A stretch of 30,103 bases of DNA from CAYTET01 sp964436975 (GTDB lineage: Bacteria > Bacillota_I > Bacilli_A > Erysipelotrichales > Erysipelotrichaceae). The DNA is taken from positions 1-30,103 of the forward strand of contig CAYTET010000017.1 in NCBI GenBank assembly GCA_964436975.1, written 5' to 3'. Positions within the stretch are counted from its first letter, which is position 1, and every line of letters starts with the position of its first letter. Positions 1 through 7,291 of the stretch are shown here, piece by piece. The notes under the pieces are model-generated. The model did not search any database. It was not told the origin of the DNA and saw only the letters and a program-made list of their open reading frames with translations. Position numbers and translations under genes: made by a program.

Positions 1-362
1 AAAGCTACCGCGAGGCGGCCTTTGGCCTGGGGGCGGGCAAATGGCGGGTGATCCGCACGGTGGTGCTGCCCAGCAGCATCGACGGCATCATCACCGGCTG
101 CATCCTGGCGGTGGGAAGAATGATCGGCGAAAGTTCCGCCCTGCTGTTTACCGCCGGCTTTGCCCATACTGTCAACGGTTTCTTTACCGCTTTAACCAAT
201 TCCGGGGCAACCCTGACGGTCGCTCTTTACTTCTATGCCAAAGAGCAGGGCGAATTTGAAGTTGCGTTTGCCATCGCGGCTATTCTGATGCTGCTGACTC
301 TGCTTATCAATACAACCGCTTTTCTGGTCAGCCGCTGGTTTAAAAGGAGGAAGAATCTATGA
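1..362 (+). CDS. pstA: PstA, phosphate ABC transporter permease (3' part)
   Basis: Open from the window edge in the frame starting at base 3. The visible 119 residues are the C-terminal part of the inner-membrane permease that, with PstC and the ATPase PstB, forms the phosphate import channel. The opening EAAFGLGAGKWRVIRTVVLP is the cytoplasmic coupling (EAA) loop that docks on the ATPase. Hydrophobic membrane stretches follow (GIITGCILAVGR, then AIAAILMLLTLLINTTAFLV near the end), and the tail is the basic RWFKRRKNL. The stop overlaps the pstB start as ATGA (359-362), so the two are translationally coupled. The N-terminus, PstC and PstS must lie upstream of the window. Confidence 0.93.
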   Translation, partial: SYREAAFGLGAGKWRVIRTVVLPSSIDGIITGCILAVGRMIGESSALLFTAGFAHTVNGFFTALTNSGATLTVALYFYAKEQGEFEVAFAIAAILMLLTLLINTTAFLVSRWFKRRKNL

Positions 363-1114
363 ATGCGATTATTTCTGTCAGCAGCCTTGATTTCTGGTAC
401 AGCACCACCCAGGCTTTATTCGATGTGAACATGGAAGTCCAGGCCAACACCGTGACCGCTCTGATCGGACCTTCTGGCTGCGGCAAGTCCACCTTTCTTA
501 AAACGCTTAACCGGATGAATGATCTGATCAGCTCCAGCCGGCTGACCGGAACCATCCGCTACAACGGCAATGACATCTACCAGCCCAAAACGGATGTCAG
601 CCAGCTACGCCGGCAGATCGGCATGGTCTTTCAGAAACCCAATCCCTTTCCAATGAGTGTCTATGACAACGTCGCCTACGGCCCCCGCACCCACGGCATT
701 ACCAGCCGGCTGCGGCTCAATGAAATTGTTGAATCCAGTCTGCGGGCGGCGGCCATCTGGGATGAAGTCAAAGACCGACTGAAAAAATCGGCCCTGGGCC
801 TGTCGGGCGGCCAGCAGCAGCGCTTATGCATCGCCCGGGCGCTGGCGGTCGGTCCGCAGGTGCTGCTGATGGATGAGCCCACTTCGGCCCTTGATCCGAT
901 TTCCACCAGCAAGATTGAAGAACTTGTGAGCCAGCTTAAAAGCCAATATACTATCATCATGGTGACCCACAACATGCAGCAGGCCGCCCGCATTTCTGAT
1001 TCCACCGCCTTCTTTCTGTTAGGACGGCTGATTGAATACCGCAATACCGAAGACCTGTTTGCCGCTCCGCAGGATAAGCGGACGGAAGATTATATCACCG
1101 GGAGGTTTGGATAA
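359..1114 (+). CDS. pstB: PstB, phosphate ABC transporter ATPase
   Basis: 251-aa ATPase that powers phosphate import through PstA/PstC at the inner face of the membrane. Walker A GPSGCGKST lies at residues 37-45, the Q-loop at VFQKPNPFPMSVYDNVAYGPR, the ABC signature LSGGQ at 148-152 and Walker B at LLMDEPTSALDP (D172, E173). The H-loop is MVTHNMQQA. Length and the NPFPMS-YDN block are typical of PstB rather than of other ABC ATPases. A GGAGG site sits in the end of pstA, and the start overlaps the pstA stop by 4 bases. Its own stop TAA shares one base with the phoU ATG (TAATG), indicating tight operon coupling. Confidence 0.97.
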   Translation: MNAIISVSSLDFWYSTTQALFDVNMEVQANTVTALIGPSGCGKSTFLKTLNRMNDLISSSRLTGTIRYNGNDIYQPKTDVSQLRRQIGMVFQKPNPFPMSVYDNVAYGPRTHGITSRLRLNEIVESSLRAAAIWDEVKDRLKKSALGLSGGQQQRLCIARALAVGPQVLLMDEPTSALDPISTSKIEELVSQLKSQYTIIMVTHNMQQAARISDSTAFFLLGRLIEYRNTEDLFAAPQDKRTEDYITGRFG

Positions 1115-1749
1115 TGCGAAGCCAATTTGACAGGGAGCTGTCCGAACTGAACAGCCAGCTGATTTTAATGGGAGCGCTGTGTGAAACAATTATCGCCCGC
1201 TCCGGCAAAGCCCTGGTGGACGGCGACATGGAATTAGCCCGCAGCGTTGCCGAATACCAAAATGAGATCGAGCAGAAAGAAGACGAAATTGAAAGCATGT
1301 GTCTGAAGCTGCTGCTGCGCCAGCAGCCGGTCGCTTCTGATCTGCGCACGATATCGGCGGCCATGAAGATGATTACCGACATGAAGCGGATCGGGGTGCA
1401 GAGCGGCGATATTGCCGAGATCATCCTGACCGCCCATATCATCGCATCCGATGAAACCCTGCATATTGCCGCTATGGCCCGAGCCGTCATCAAGATGGTG
1501 ACTGACAGCGTGGATGCCTTTGTCCGCAAAGACATTGAAGCGGCCCGCCAGGTCATTGCGGATGATGATATCGTAGACCGGCTGTTTGACAAGGTTAAAG
1601 AAGTTCTGACCCAGCGCTTCCAGAAAGGCGGGGAAATGGAATATGCCCTGGACCTGCTGATGATTGCCAAATACTTTGAACGGATTGGCGATCACGCTGT
1701 CAATATTGCCCAATGGGTTCTGTATTCACTGACCGGGCAAAAGGAGTAA
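1114..1749 (+). CDS. phoU: PhoU, phosphate signalling regulator
   Basis: 211-aa, almost entirely helical protein with two PhoU repeats, roughly residues 10-100 and 115-205. Each contains the acidic metal-binding pattern of the family: EIEQKEDEIE in the first and DDDIVDRLFDKVKE in the second. The characteristic ending MIAKYFERIGDHAVNIAQWV is present. PhoU is known to link the Pst transporter to the PhoR-type kinase and keep it off when phosphate is plentiful, so its place between pstB and the two-component genes fits. It starts at the ATG overlapping the pstB stop; an AGGTTTGG purine stretch is just upstream. The last codons (AAAGGAG) double as the ribosome site for the next gene. Confidence 0.96.
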   Translation: MRSQFDRELSELNSQLILMGALCETIIARSGKALVDGDMELARSVAEYQNEIEQKEDEIESMCLKLLLRQQPVASDLRTISAAMKMITDMKRIGVQSGDIAEIILTAHIIASDETLHIAAMARAVIKMVTDSVDAFVRKDIEAARQVIADDDIVDRLFDKVKEVLTQRFQKGGEMEYALDLLMIAKYFERIGDHAVNIAQWVLYSLTGQKE

Positions 1750-1753
1750 AGCA

Positions 1754-2431
1754 ATGATCTATATAGTTGAAGACGATGCGGGCATCCGCGACATGATGAC
1801 CTATACCCTGAATTCAACCGGCTTTCAGGCCACCGGCTTTGCGGAAAGCACGGCTTTCTGGCAGGCAATGGCGGAAAAAGAGCCGGAACTTATCATTCTG
1901 GACATCATGCTGCCCGGCCAAAGCGGCACGGCCATTCTCGCCCAGCTGCGCGGCCGGTCCGCCACCAAAAACATTCCGGTTATCATGGCAACAGCCAAGG
2001 GGGCCGAATACGATAAGGTCAGCGGTCTGGATATGGGCGCGGATGATTATCTGGTCAAGCCCTTCGGCATGATGGAGATGGTTTCCCGCATCAAGGCCGT
2101 GCTGCGGCGCTGTGCCCCGGCGGCCGAAGATAATGAATACATCTGCGGCCGGCTGACCCTTGATGATTTCCGCCACCAGGTCACCGCTGACGGCCAGAAT
2201 GTCATCCTGACATTAAAAGAATATGAGATGCTGCTGCTGTTTATGAAAAACCCCGGCCGCGTCTTTACCCGGGACAATCTTCTGGAAAACATCTGGGAGA
2301 TGGAATATGACGGCCTGACCCGGACGGTTGATGTGCATATCCGCACCCTGCGCCGCAAACTGGCCGGCTGCGGTAAATATATCCAGACCGTCCGCGGGCT
2401 GGGCTACCGGCTGGAGGCCGGCGCACAATGA
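1754..2431 (+). CDS. PhoP/PhoB-like OmpR-family response regulator
   Basis: 225 aa. The receiver domain covers residues 1-115, with acidic pocket E6-D7-D8, phospho-acceptor D50 (ILDIMLPG), T80 and K102 in VKPF. The C-terminal winged-helix DNA-binding domain (about 125-222) has the family ending VRGLGYRLE. It probably activates phosphate-starvation genes, including pst. That inference rests on sitting inside the pst-phoU operon and on the PhoR-like partner next door. The ribosome site AAAGGAG lies 7 bases before the ATG, inside the end of phoU. The stop overlaps the kinase start as ATGA (2428-2431). The symbol is left open because PhoB, PhoP and PnpR are used for such proteins. Confidence 0.93.
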   Translation: MIYIVEDDAGIRDMMTYTLNSTGFQATGFAESTAFWQAMAEKEPELIILDIMLPGQSGTAILAQLRGRSATKNIPVIMATAKGAEYDKVSGLDMGADDYLVKPFGMMEMVSRIKAVLRRCAPAAEDNEYICGRLTLDDFRHQVTADGQNVILTLKEYEMLLLFMKNPGRVFTRDNLLENIWEMEYDGLTRTVDVHIRTLRRKLAGCGKYIQTVRGLGYRLEAGAQ

Positions 2432-4092
2432 CCCGGCGCATCTTTAATTCCATTCTGTCGGTAGCGGCCGCCGTTATGGCGGCCAGCCTGCTGATTACCC
2501 TGGCTTTTGTTTACAGTTACTTTACCGGTCTTATTAAAACCCAGCTGCAGACCCAGACCGCTTTAGTAAGCCAGGCGGTGGAAAACGAGGGTGCCGCCTA
2601 CTTTGACAATCTGGATGCCGGCAGCTACCGGATCAGCTGGATCAGTGCCGACGGCACCGTGCTGTATGACTCGGATTCCGATGCCGCCGCCATGGAAAAC
2701 CATGCCGACCGGCAGGAAGTCATCCAGGCCCTGCAATATGGCAGCGGCGAAAGCCAGCGCTATTCCCAGACTTTAACCGAGCAGATGTATTACTACGCCA
2801 GCCGGCTGACGGACGGCACGGTAATCCGGCTGGCCAGCAGCCAGAGCAGCCTGTGGTCGCTGTTGGCCAGCATGATGCTGCCCATAATAATGATAATGAC
2901 CGCCGCCATCCTGCTGACGGCTTTATGTGCGGACCGGCTGGCCCGGCACATCGTCAAGCCGCTTAATGAGCTTAACCTTGATTCCCCCATGGACAACGAT
3001 ACCTATGATGAAGTGGCCCCGCTGCTAAACCGCATTGAAAGCCAGCATACCCAGATTGCGGCCCAGCGGGCCGAATTAAAAAGACAGCAGGATGAATGGG
3101 ACAGCATTGCCGGCAATATGAATGAAGGCATTGTCCTGCTTTCCAACAGCGGACTTATTCTTAGCCTGAATAACAGCGCCGCGGCCCTGCTGCAGACGGC
3201 TAAAACCAGCATCGGCCAGAACTTTCTGACCGTCTGCCGCCGCCTTGATATCCAGCAGCTGATTGCCGGGGCCACCGCCGGAGCCAAAGGCGAGCAGGTT
3301 GTGGAATTTGAAGCCGGCAGCTATCAGGTTTCAGCCAATCCGGTTTCCGCCGGCGGTCAGGTTAAAGGGGTTACCCTGCTGCTGTATGATGTCACCGCCA
3401 AGCAGCGGGCTGAGCAGATGCGGCGCGAGTTCACCGCCAACGTCTCCCATGAACTGAAAACCCCGCTGCATACAATTTCCGGCACGGCCGAAATAATCAA
3501 AAACGGTCTGGTCCGGCCGGCCGACATGGACCGGTTTATCGACCGCATCTATACCGAGTCTGTGCACATGATCAACCTGATTGATGACATCATCCGCCTG
3601 TCCCGACTGGATGAAGGCGCCACTGATATGCCCCAGACCCCGCTGGTATTAAAAGATATTGCCAGCCAGGTAGCCGAAAGGCTGCAGCCGCAGGCGGCGG
3701 CAGCCGGCGTGGCGGTCAGCGTGACCGGTGATCCCGGCAGGATTGACGGCGTCAGCCAGCTGATCAGCGAGATGATTTATAATCTGACGGATAACGCCAT
3801 TAAATACAACCGGCCTGACGGCAATGTCATTATCAGCATAGCGGCCGGTCCCCAAGCCGTAGCCCTGACGGTCTCCGATAGCGGCATCGGCATCCCTCCG
3901 GCCGATCAGAGCCGTATCTTTGAACGTTTTTTCCGGGTGGATAAAAGCCACTCCCGCCAAATCGGCGGAACCGGCTTAGGGCTGTCGATTGTCAAGCACA
4001 TCGCCCAGCTGCACAAAGCCCAGCTCAGTGTGGTCAGCCGGGTTGGGGAAGGAACCGCCATTACCGTTACTTTTCCGGCCGCTGCCGGATAG
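2428..4092 (+). CDS. PhoR-like sensor histidine kinase
   Basis: 554-aa membrane kinase. TM1 is at about residues 8-32. A short extracytoplasmic domain of about 110 residues follows, then TM2 at about 144-168. Next come a HAMP-like linker, a PAS domain at about 225-325 and a HisKA domain with the phospho-accepting H341 in NVSHELKTPL. The catalytic domain has an N box (YNLTDNAIKY, around 450), G1 (DSGIGIPP, around 483), an F box (FERFFRVD) and G2 (GGTGLGLSIVKHI). The order TM-domain-TM-HAMP-PAS-kinase is that of Gram-positive PhoR/PnpS. The start overlaps the regulator gene by 4 bases, so the pair should be made in fixed proportion. It is the last gene of the operon and is followed by a hairpin terminator. 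Confidence 0.93.
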   Translation: MTRRIFNSILSVAAAVMAASLLITLAFVYSYFTGLIKTQLQTQTALVSQAVENEGAAYFDNLDAGSYRISWISADGTVLYDSDSDAAAMENHADRQEVIQALQYGSGESQRYSQTLTEQMYYYASRLTDGTVIRLASSQSSLWSLLASMMLPIIMIMTAAILLTALCADRLARHIVKPLNELNLDSPMDNDTYDEVAPLLNRIESQHTQIAAQRAELKRQQDEWDSIAGNMNEGIVLLSNSGLILSLNNSAAALLQTAKTSIGQNFLTVCRRLDIQQLIAGATAGAKGEQVVEFEAGSYQVSANPVSAGGQVKGVTLLLYDVTAKQRAEQMRREFTANVSHELKTPLHTISGTAEIIKNGLVRPADMDRFIDRIYTESVHMINLIDDIIRLSRLDEGATDMPQTPLVLKDIASQVAERLQPQAAAAGVAVSVTGDPGRIDGVSQLISEMIYNLTDNAIKYNRPDGNVIISIAAGPQAVALTVSDSGIGIPPADQSRIFERFFRVDKSHSRQIGGTGLGLSIVKHIAQLHKAQLSVVSRVGEGTAITVTFPAAAG

Positions 4093-4096
4093 CATT

Positions 4097-4129
4097 AAAA
4101 GGGGCTGTTTGCCAGACAGTCCCTTTAAA
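4097..4129. terminator. Bidirectional terminator between kinase and ankyrin gene
   Basis: An 11-bp stem, AAAGGGGCTGT (4098-4108) with ACAGTCCCTTT (4116-4126), has one G-T pair and a short loop. It sits in the 42-base gap between two convergent genes, so it can end transcripts from both sides. Confidence 0.75.
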
Positions 4130-4134
4130 TTGCT

Positions 4135-4842
4135 TTACTTTCCCAGCTGGCGTAAAACCGGCTCGTAGATTTGCCAGACCGTCTTGTTTTCATAAAACTG
4201 CCGGATGGTCATTTTGTTGTAGCTGTTGCGGTTTTCCGTATCAGCGCCGGCTTGGATTAGCAGCCGGAAGACCGCCTGAAAATCATCCGTCATTTCCGGA
4301 GTGATCTTCAAACCCGTCGGCATGCGGCCGGTCAGCGGGTCTTTTTCAGGGCAGAGATATCCTGCCTGCTGCACAGCCGCCGCCAGGGCATTGTCATTGT
4401 AGTTATTGACCCCGTTGACATCGGCCCCCATTTCAATCATTCTTTTAACCAGCTGGTAAGCACGCTGGGCCTCAGCTTGTGAATGCTTCCATTCAAAAGC
4501 CTTATTGTTCGCATCATCCGGGTCAACGCATGCATAGCGCCGGCTGTTCCAAATAGCCACGCTGACCGCATCATGCAGTACCGGCCGGCCCTGCGGCCGA
4601 TGGCCTTTGCCGGTGTCTGCGTAGTTGACATCGGCGCCGCTGTCCAGCAGAAAATCAGCGATATCCTTGTGCCAGCCGGTTGTCAGGCTGACCTGCAGAG
4701 GTGACATCCCCTTAGTATCGGCCGGCTTGGGGGGTGCCACGGCGTTGACCAGGGCAGCATCCTTTTCAACCAGAGCCTTGACCTGCGCCAGATCATCCTG
4801 TCTGATAAGCGTAAAAATATCGGCTTGTTTTGTCCTTGCCAT
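4135..4842 (-). CDS. Ankyrin-repeat protein
   Basis: 235 aa, no signal peptide or membrane segment, so probably cytoplasmic. The ankyrin pattern is visible in several units: GMSPLQVSLTTGWHKDIADFLLDSGADVNYAD at about 45-76, VKRMIEMGADVNGVNNYNDNALAAAV in the middle, and FRLLIQAGADTENRNSYNKMT near the end. Inserts between the units are longer than in canonical ankyrin arrays. Ankyrin repeats bind other proteins; no catalytic domain is seen, and the partner is unknown. The start ATG follows GGAGG at 8 bases. It is a single-gene unit with its own extended -10 promoter and a shared terminator at the 3' end. Confidence 0.9.
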   Translation of the reverse strand: MARTKQADIFTLIRQDDLAQVKALVEKDAALVNAVAPPKPADTKGMSPLQVSLTTGWHKDIADFLLDSGADVNYADTGKGHRPQGRPVLHDAVSVAIWNSRRYACVDPDDANNKAFEWKHSQAEAQRAYQLVKRMIEMGADVNGVNNYNDNALAAAVQQAGYLCPEKDPLTGRMPTGLKITPEMTDDFQAVFRLLIQAGADTENRNSYNKMTIRQFYENKTVWQIYEPVLRQLGK

Positions 4843-4880
4843 GGTGAGTCCCTCCGTTATGGCTACTATCCTTTGACACT

Positions 4881-4889
4881 ATTATATCA
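4881..4889 (-). promoter_or_regulatory. Extended -10 promoter of the ankyrin gene
   Basis: On the minus strand TGATATAAT is a perfect extended -10 (TGnTATAAT), about 40 bases before the start codon. No good -35 is seen at 17 bases, as is usual for extended -10 promoters. Confidence 0.6.
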
Positions 4890-4910
4890 TCAGGACTCAG
4901 CGGCCGGCCA

Positions 4911-4938
4911 AAAATAAACCCCGCTTTAGGCGGGGCTT
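4911..4938 (-). terminator. Terminator of the radical SAM gene
   Basis: On the minus strand the hairpin GCCCCGC-CTAA-AGCGGGG is followed by TTTATTTTT, just past the radical SAM stop codon and before the ankyrin promoter. Confidence 0.85.
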
Positions 4939-4957
4939 GTTTGTTAATAAATGATGA

Positions 4958-6340
4958 TCAGTCTTTTTTAGCCATTTTACCGGTGGTAATAACACCATGC
5001 TTGTCCGGATTGGAATCCCACAGCTGGGCGGCAACCGGAGCCCACTCGTTAGCCGTGGCTTCACATTTACGGCAGTAATCACGGGCACTTTCCGGAGCCA
5101 TCAGATCAGTTGAATGGGCTCCGGTCTCTTCGACCATCTTGGCCAGCACATAGGGGTTATCCCGGGAAGGGCACGGCCGCAGCATGTTGTCATTAAACGG
5201 CTGGCCTTTGCGGTAGGCCATAAACAGTGGCGACTGGTAGGCCTGCAGCAGCGTCTTTTCCCGGATGTTGGAATCAGAATAATGCGCAAAGGCGCACGGC
5301 TCCACATCCCCGTTGGCATTGATGTGCAGAAAGGCCCGGCCGGCCGCAATGCAGCCGCCGACTGCATCGCCGTCATTCCAGAAATCCATGGTAAACAGCG
5401 GTTTGGTCTGGCGGTATTCGCGAATCTTGTCATACATGAATTTGCGCTGGGCCGCCGTCGCTATCAGATCAGTCGGGGCACCGGCTCCGACCGGCATATA
5501 GGTAAAGAACCAGGCAAATTTGGCGCCCATGTCAATCATGGAGTCAATATAAGCCTCACTGCCGATCACCTCGGCATTCTTGCTGGTATAGCAGCAGGAA
5601 ATGCCAAAGAGAAGCTTGCGGGCTTTCAGCCGGTCCATCGCCTCAATGACCTTTTTATAGGTGCCCTGGCCGCGCCGGTCATCGGTAGCCTGCTCAAAGC
5701 CTTCGATGCTGATGGCTGGCACAAAGTCTTTGACCCGCAGGATTTCATCAGCGAAAGCATCATCAATCAGGGTTCCGTTGGTAAAGGCTAAAAAGGCACA
5801 GTCCTGATGCTTTTCACACAGCTTAATCAGATCATCCTTGCGGACGGTCGGTTCACCGCCGGAATAAAGATAGACATAGGTGCCGAGCTGTTTGCCCTGG
5901 TTGATAATGTCATCCAGTTCATCAAAGCTCAGATTCATCTTGTTGCCGTACTCGGCAGCCCAGCAGCCCGTGCAATGCAGGTTGCAGGCACTGGTCGGAT
6001 CCATCAGGATGGCCCAAGGAATATTGCAGTTGTATTTAATCTGCAGTTTGGCCGTCAACGGTGTGCCAATCATGGAAGCGTTGATGGCTACCGTCTCAAC
6101 CAGTTTTTTGCGCTGGCCGGCATCGATATCCGTCCACAGGCTCTTAACCAGTTTGGTCCAGTTGCCGTCAGGATCACTCATGGCTTTTTTAATGGCCGTG
6201 ACCTGGGGGGCAATGCCACCGACTTTATCGTTTTTCTCCAGCCAGTCCAAAGCCTTGGGAATATTGGTGTCCGGATCTTTATCCAGATAGTCGTACAGCT
6301 GGTTCATAGCCGCACTTTTCATCTTGTCAGAAATGTTCAT
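4958..6340 (-). CDS. Radical SAM protein with SPASM-like C-terminus
   Basis: 460 aa. An N-terminal helical region of about 100 residues precedes the radical SAM core. The core has the CxxxCxxC iron-sulfur motif at C119, C123 and C126 (SACNLHCTGC) and the SAM-contact motif YSGGEPT about 40 residues later. The C-terminal part carries further cysteines (GGCIAAGR, VEPCAFAHY, RPCPSRD, YCRKCEA), consistent with an auxiliary-cluster SPASM or twitch domain as in peptide- and protein-modifying enzymes. No precursor peptide, protease or partner gene is adjacent, so the substrate is unknown; similar stand-alone proteins occur in many anaerobes. The start is supported by AAGGAGG 7 bases upstream. Oxygen-sensitive chemistry of this kind fits an anaerobe. 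Confidence 0.9.
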   Translation of the reverse strand: MNISDKMKSAAMNQLYDYLDKDPDTNIPKALDWLEKNDKVGGIAPQVTAIKKAMSDPDGNWTKLVKSLWTDIDAGQRKKLVETVAINASMIGTPLTAKLQIKYNCNIPWAILMDPTSACNLHCTGCWAAEYGNKMNLSFDELDDIINQGKQLGTYVYLYSGGEPTVRKDDLIKLCEKHQDCAFLAFTNGTLIDDAFADEILRVKDFVPAISIEGFEQATDDRRGQGTYKKVIEAMDRLKARKLLFGISCCYTSKNAEVIGSEAYIDSMIDMGAKFAWFFTYMPVGAGAPTDLIATAAQRKFMYDKIREYRQTKPLFTMDFWNDGDAVGGCIAAGRAFLHINANGDVEPCAFAHYSDSNIREKTLLQAYQSPLFMAYRKGQPFNDNMLRPCPSRDNPYVLAKMVEETGAHSTDLMAPESARDYCRKCEATANEWAPVAAQLWDSNPDKHGVITTGKMAKKD

Positions 6341-6514
6341 GATTAAACCTCCTTGCTGATTCAGCGTAACCGGGCTTATCTTCCAACCCTTGATTTATTC
6401 TATCGGCTTACTGTTATGTCAGCCATTGGCAAAGGAAACGGTTTCTCCGAAATTAGGACAAAACCGGCCGTTTATATCAAATTTGCACAAACCGAGCTGT
6501 TTGTCCTTGCGGGC

Positions 6515-6549
6515 ATAGAAAAGCCCCCGGCTAAGCTTACGGGGGCTTT
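6515..6549 (-). terminator. Terminator of the tRNA-Leu gene
   Basis: On the minus strand GCCCCCG-TAAGCTTAGC-CGGGGGC is followed by TTTTCT, 11 bases beyond the tRNA 3' end. The plus-strand face has a weaker T-run. Confidence 0.8.
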
Positions 6550-6559
6550 CAATTGATAC

Positions 6560-6646
6560 TGGTGCCGGTGGTGGGACTCGAACCCACACAGTGTCGCCAC
6601 CACAGGATTTTGAGTCCTGCACGTCTACCGATTCCATCACACCGGC
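6560..6646 (-). tRNA. tRNA-Leu (anticodon CAA)
   Basis: An 87-base class II tRNA with encoded CCA. The acceptor stem is GCCGGTG/CACCGGC and the anticodon stem is CAGGA/TCCTG around the loop CTCAAAA, giving anticodon CAA with U33 in place. There is a long variable arm, and the T arm is GTGGG-TTCGAGT-CCCAC. It reads UUG codons. Confidence 0.97.
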
Positions 6647-6680
6647 CTGTCATGATGAAGGCGCCTTATTACGCTTACTC

Positions 6681-6710
6681 ATTTTACCGCAGTAAAGCCC
6701 TTAGTGTAAA
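6681..6710 (-). promoter_or_regulatory. Probable tRNA-Leu promoter
   Basis: On the minus strand TTTACA (6705-6710), an 18-base spacer and TAAAAT (6681-6686) lie about 35 bases before the tRNA 5' end. Confidence 0.55.
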
Positions 6711-6734
6711 CATAAAAATGCCGTTTCATCAATT

Positions 6735-6808
6735 GTCAGGCCTGACCTTGCGAAGACTCAGCCAAACATGCAGCGGCAGGGCTGCAGATTTAAGACCGCC
6801 GAAATCTG
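6735..6808. repeat. Cluster of three inverted repeats between the tRNA genes
   Basis: Three perfect dyads lie side by side: GTCAGG-CCTGAC (6735-6746, no spacer), TGCAGC-N6-GCTGCA (6769-6786) and CAGATTT-N10-AAATCTG (6785-6808). They fill most of the gap between the two divergent tRNA promoters. No T-run follows, so none looks like a simple terminator on either strand. Function unknown. Confidence 0.6.
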
Positions 6809-6812
6809 GTGG

Positions 6813-6841
6813 TTGAATCAAATTACAAACAATAGTAAAAT
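6813..6841 (+). promoter_or_regulatory. Promoter of the tRNA-Val-like gene
   Basis: TTGAAT (6813-6818), an exact 17-base spacer and TAAAAT (6836-6841). The expected start is around 6848, a few bases before the tRNA 5' end, so the tRNA-like gene is probably transcribed. Confidence 0.7.
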
Positions 6842-6854
6842 AAAGACACGTTGC

Positions 6855-6930
6855 GGAGAGTTAGCTCAGCTGGGAGAGCACATGCGCCACATGCATGGGG
6901 TCATGGGTTCAAACCCCTTACTCTCCACCA
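6855..6930 (+). tRNA. tRNA-Val-like gene, anticodon position CAC, lacking U33
   Basis: 76 bases with encoded CCA. Acceptor GGAGAGT/ACTCTCC, D stem GCTC/GAGC and anticodon stem CATGC/GCATG are all perfectly paired. The body resembles Gram-positive tRNA-Val. The anticodon loop (6886-6892) reads GCCACAT, so positions 34-36 are CAC (valine GUG). Position 33, almost always U, is C, and position 32 is G. The T stem ATGGG/CCCTT has a T-T mismatch at its second pair. It has a good promoter and a terminator with a T-run. It is either a functional variant tRNA, a tRNA with a non-decoding role, or a decaying copy. Confidence 0.75.
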
Positions 6931-6945
6931 TATTTCAACGTAATT

Positions 6946-7010
6946 AGCCGGATAGTTCCAAAGGCCCATTAAAACAATGGACCTGGAGCCAGCGGCTTTT
7001 TTCTTTTTTA
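6946..7010 (+). terminator. Terminator after the tRNA-Val-like gene
   Basis: The outer stem AGCCG (6946-6950) / CGGCT (6993-6997) encloses an inner arm AGGCCCATT-aaaac-AATGGACCT with one mismatch. The run TTTTTTCTTTTTT follows directly. The two-arm shape is larger than a minimal terminator. Confidence 0.75.
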
Positions 7011-7291
7011 ATTACAGCCAGCGCTCTGTCTCTTTTTTATCTGGCCGAATAAACTCCACACGACTATTTATAGTTCTACATATATATTCATAACTCTTTT
7101 GGGTTTTATCAGTAACTTTATGAGACTTCTGGTTCAAACGTCTATTGCATGTCTTCAGTTAATTGACAGCCGGCCCATTTTAAAAAGTGCTGGCGATGCC
7201 TATAATAATAGTAACGATATCTGTGTAATTCTTCTTTATGCTTCAAGTCTGTCAGAAAGGAAAAGGTATCCGCTGATACCAGAGTTTGACC
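7011..7291. other. Leader region before the macrodomain gene
   Basis: About 280 bases with lower G+C than the surrounding genes and no convincing gene. It holds TATAAT at 7201-7206 (a plausible -10 with a weak TTTTAA -35 at 17 bases) and a TTGACA at 7163 that is not correctly spaced to it. It also holds a purine-rich AGAAAGGAAAAGG (7254-7266) and the perfect hairpin GGTATC-CGCT-GATACC (7265-7280) directly before the start codon. Confidence 0.45.

Noticed and set aside
5114..6346. Long ORFs of 225 and 179 aa opposite the radical SAM gene
   Set aside because: They are antisense shadows of a gene with clear family motifs and have no ribosome sites.
6353..6816. Short ORFs running over the tRNA-Leu region
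   Set aside because: They cross the tRNA and its terminator and show no protein features.
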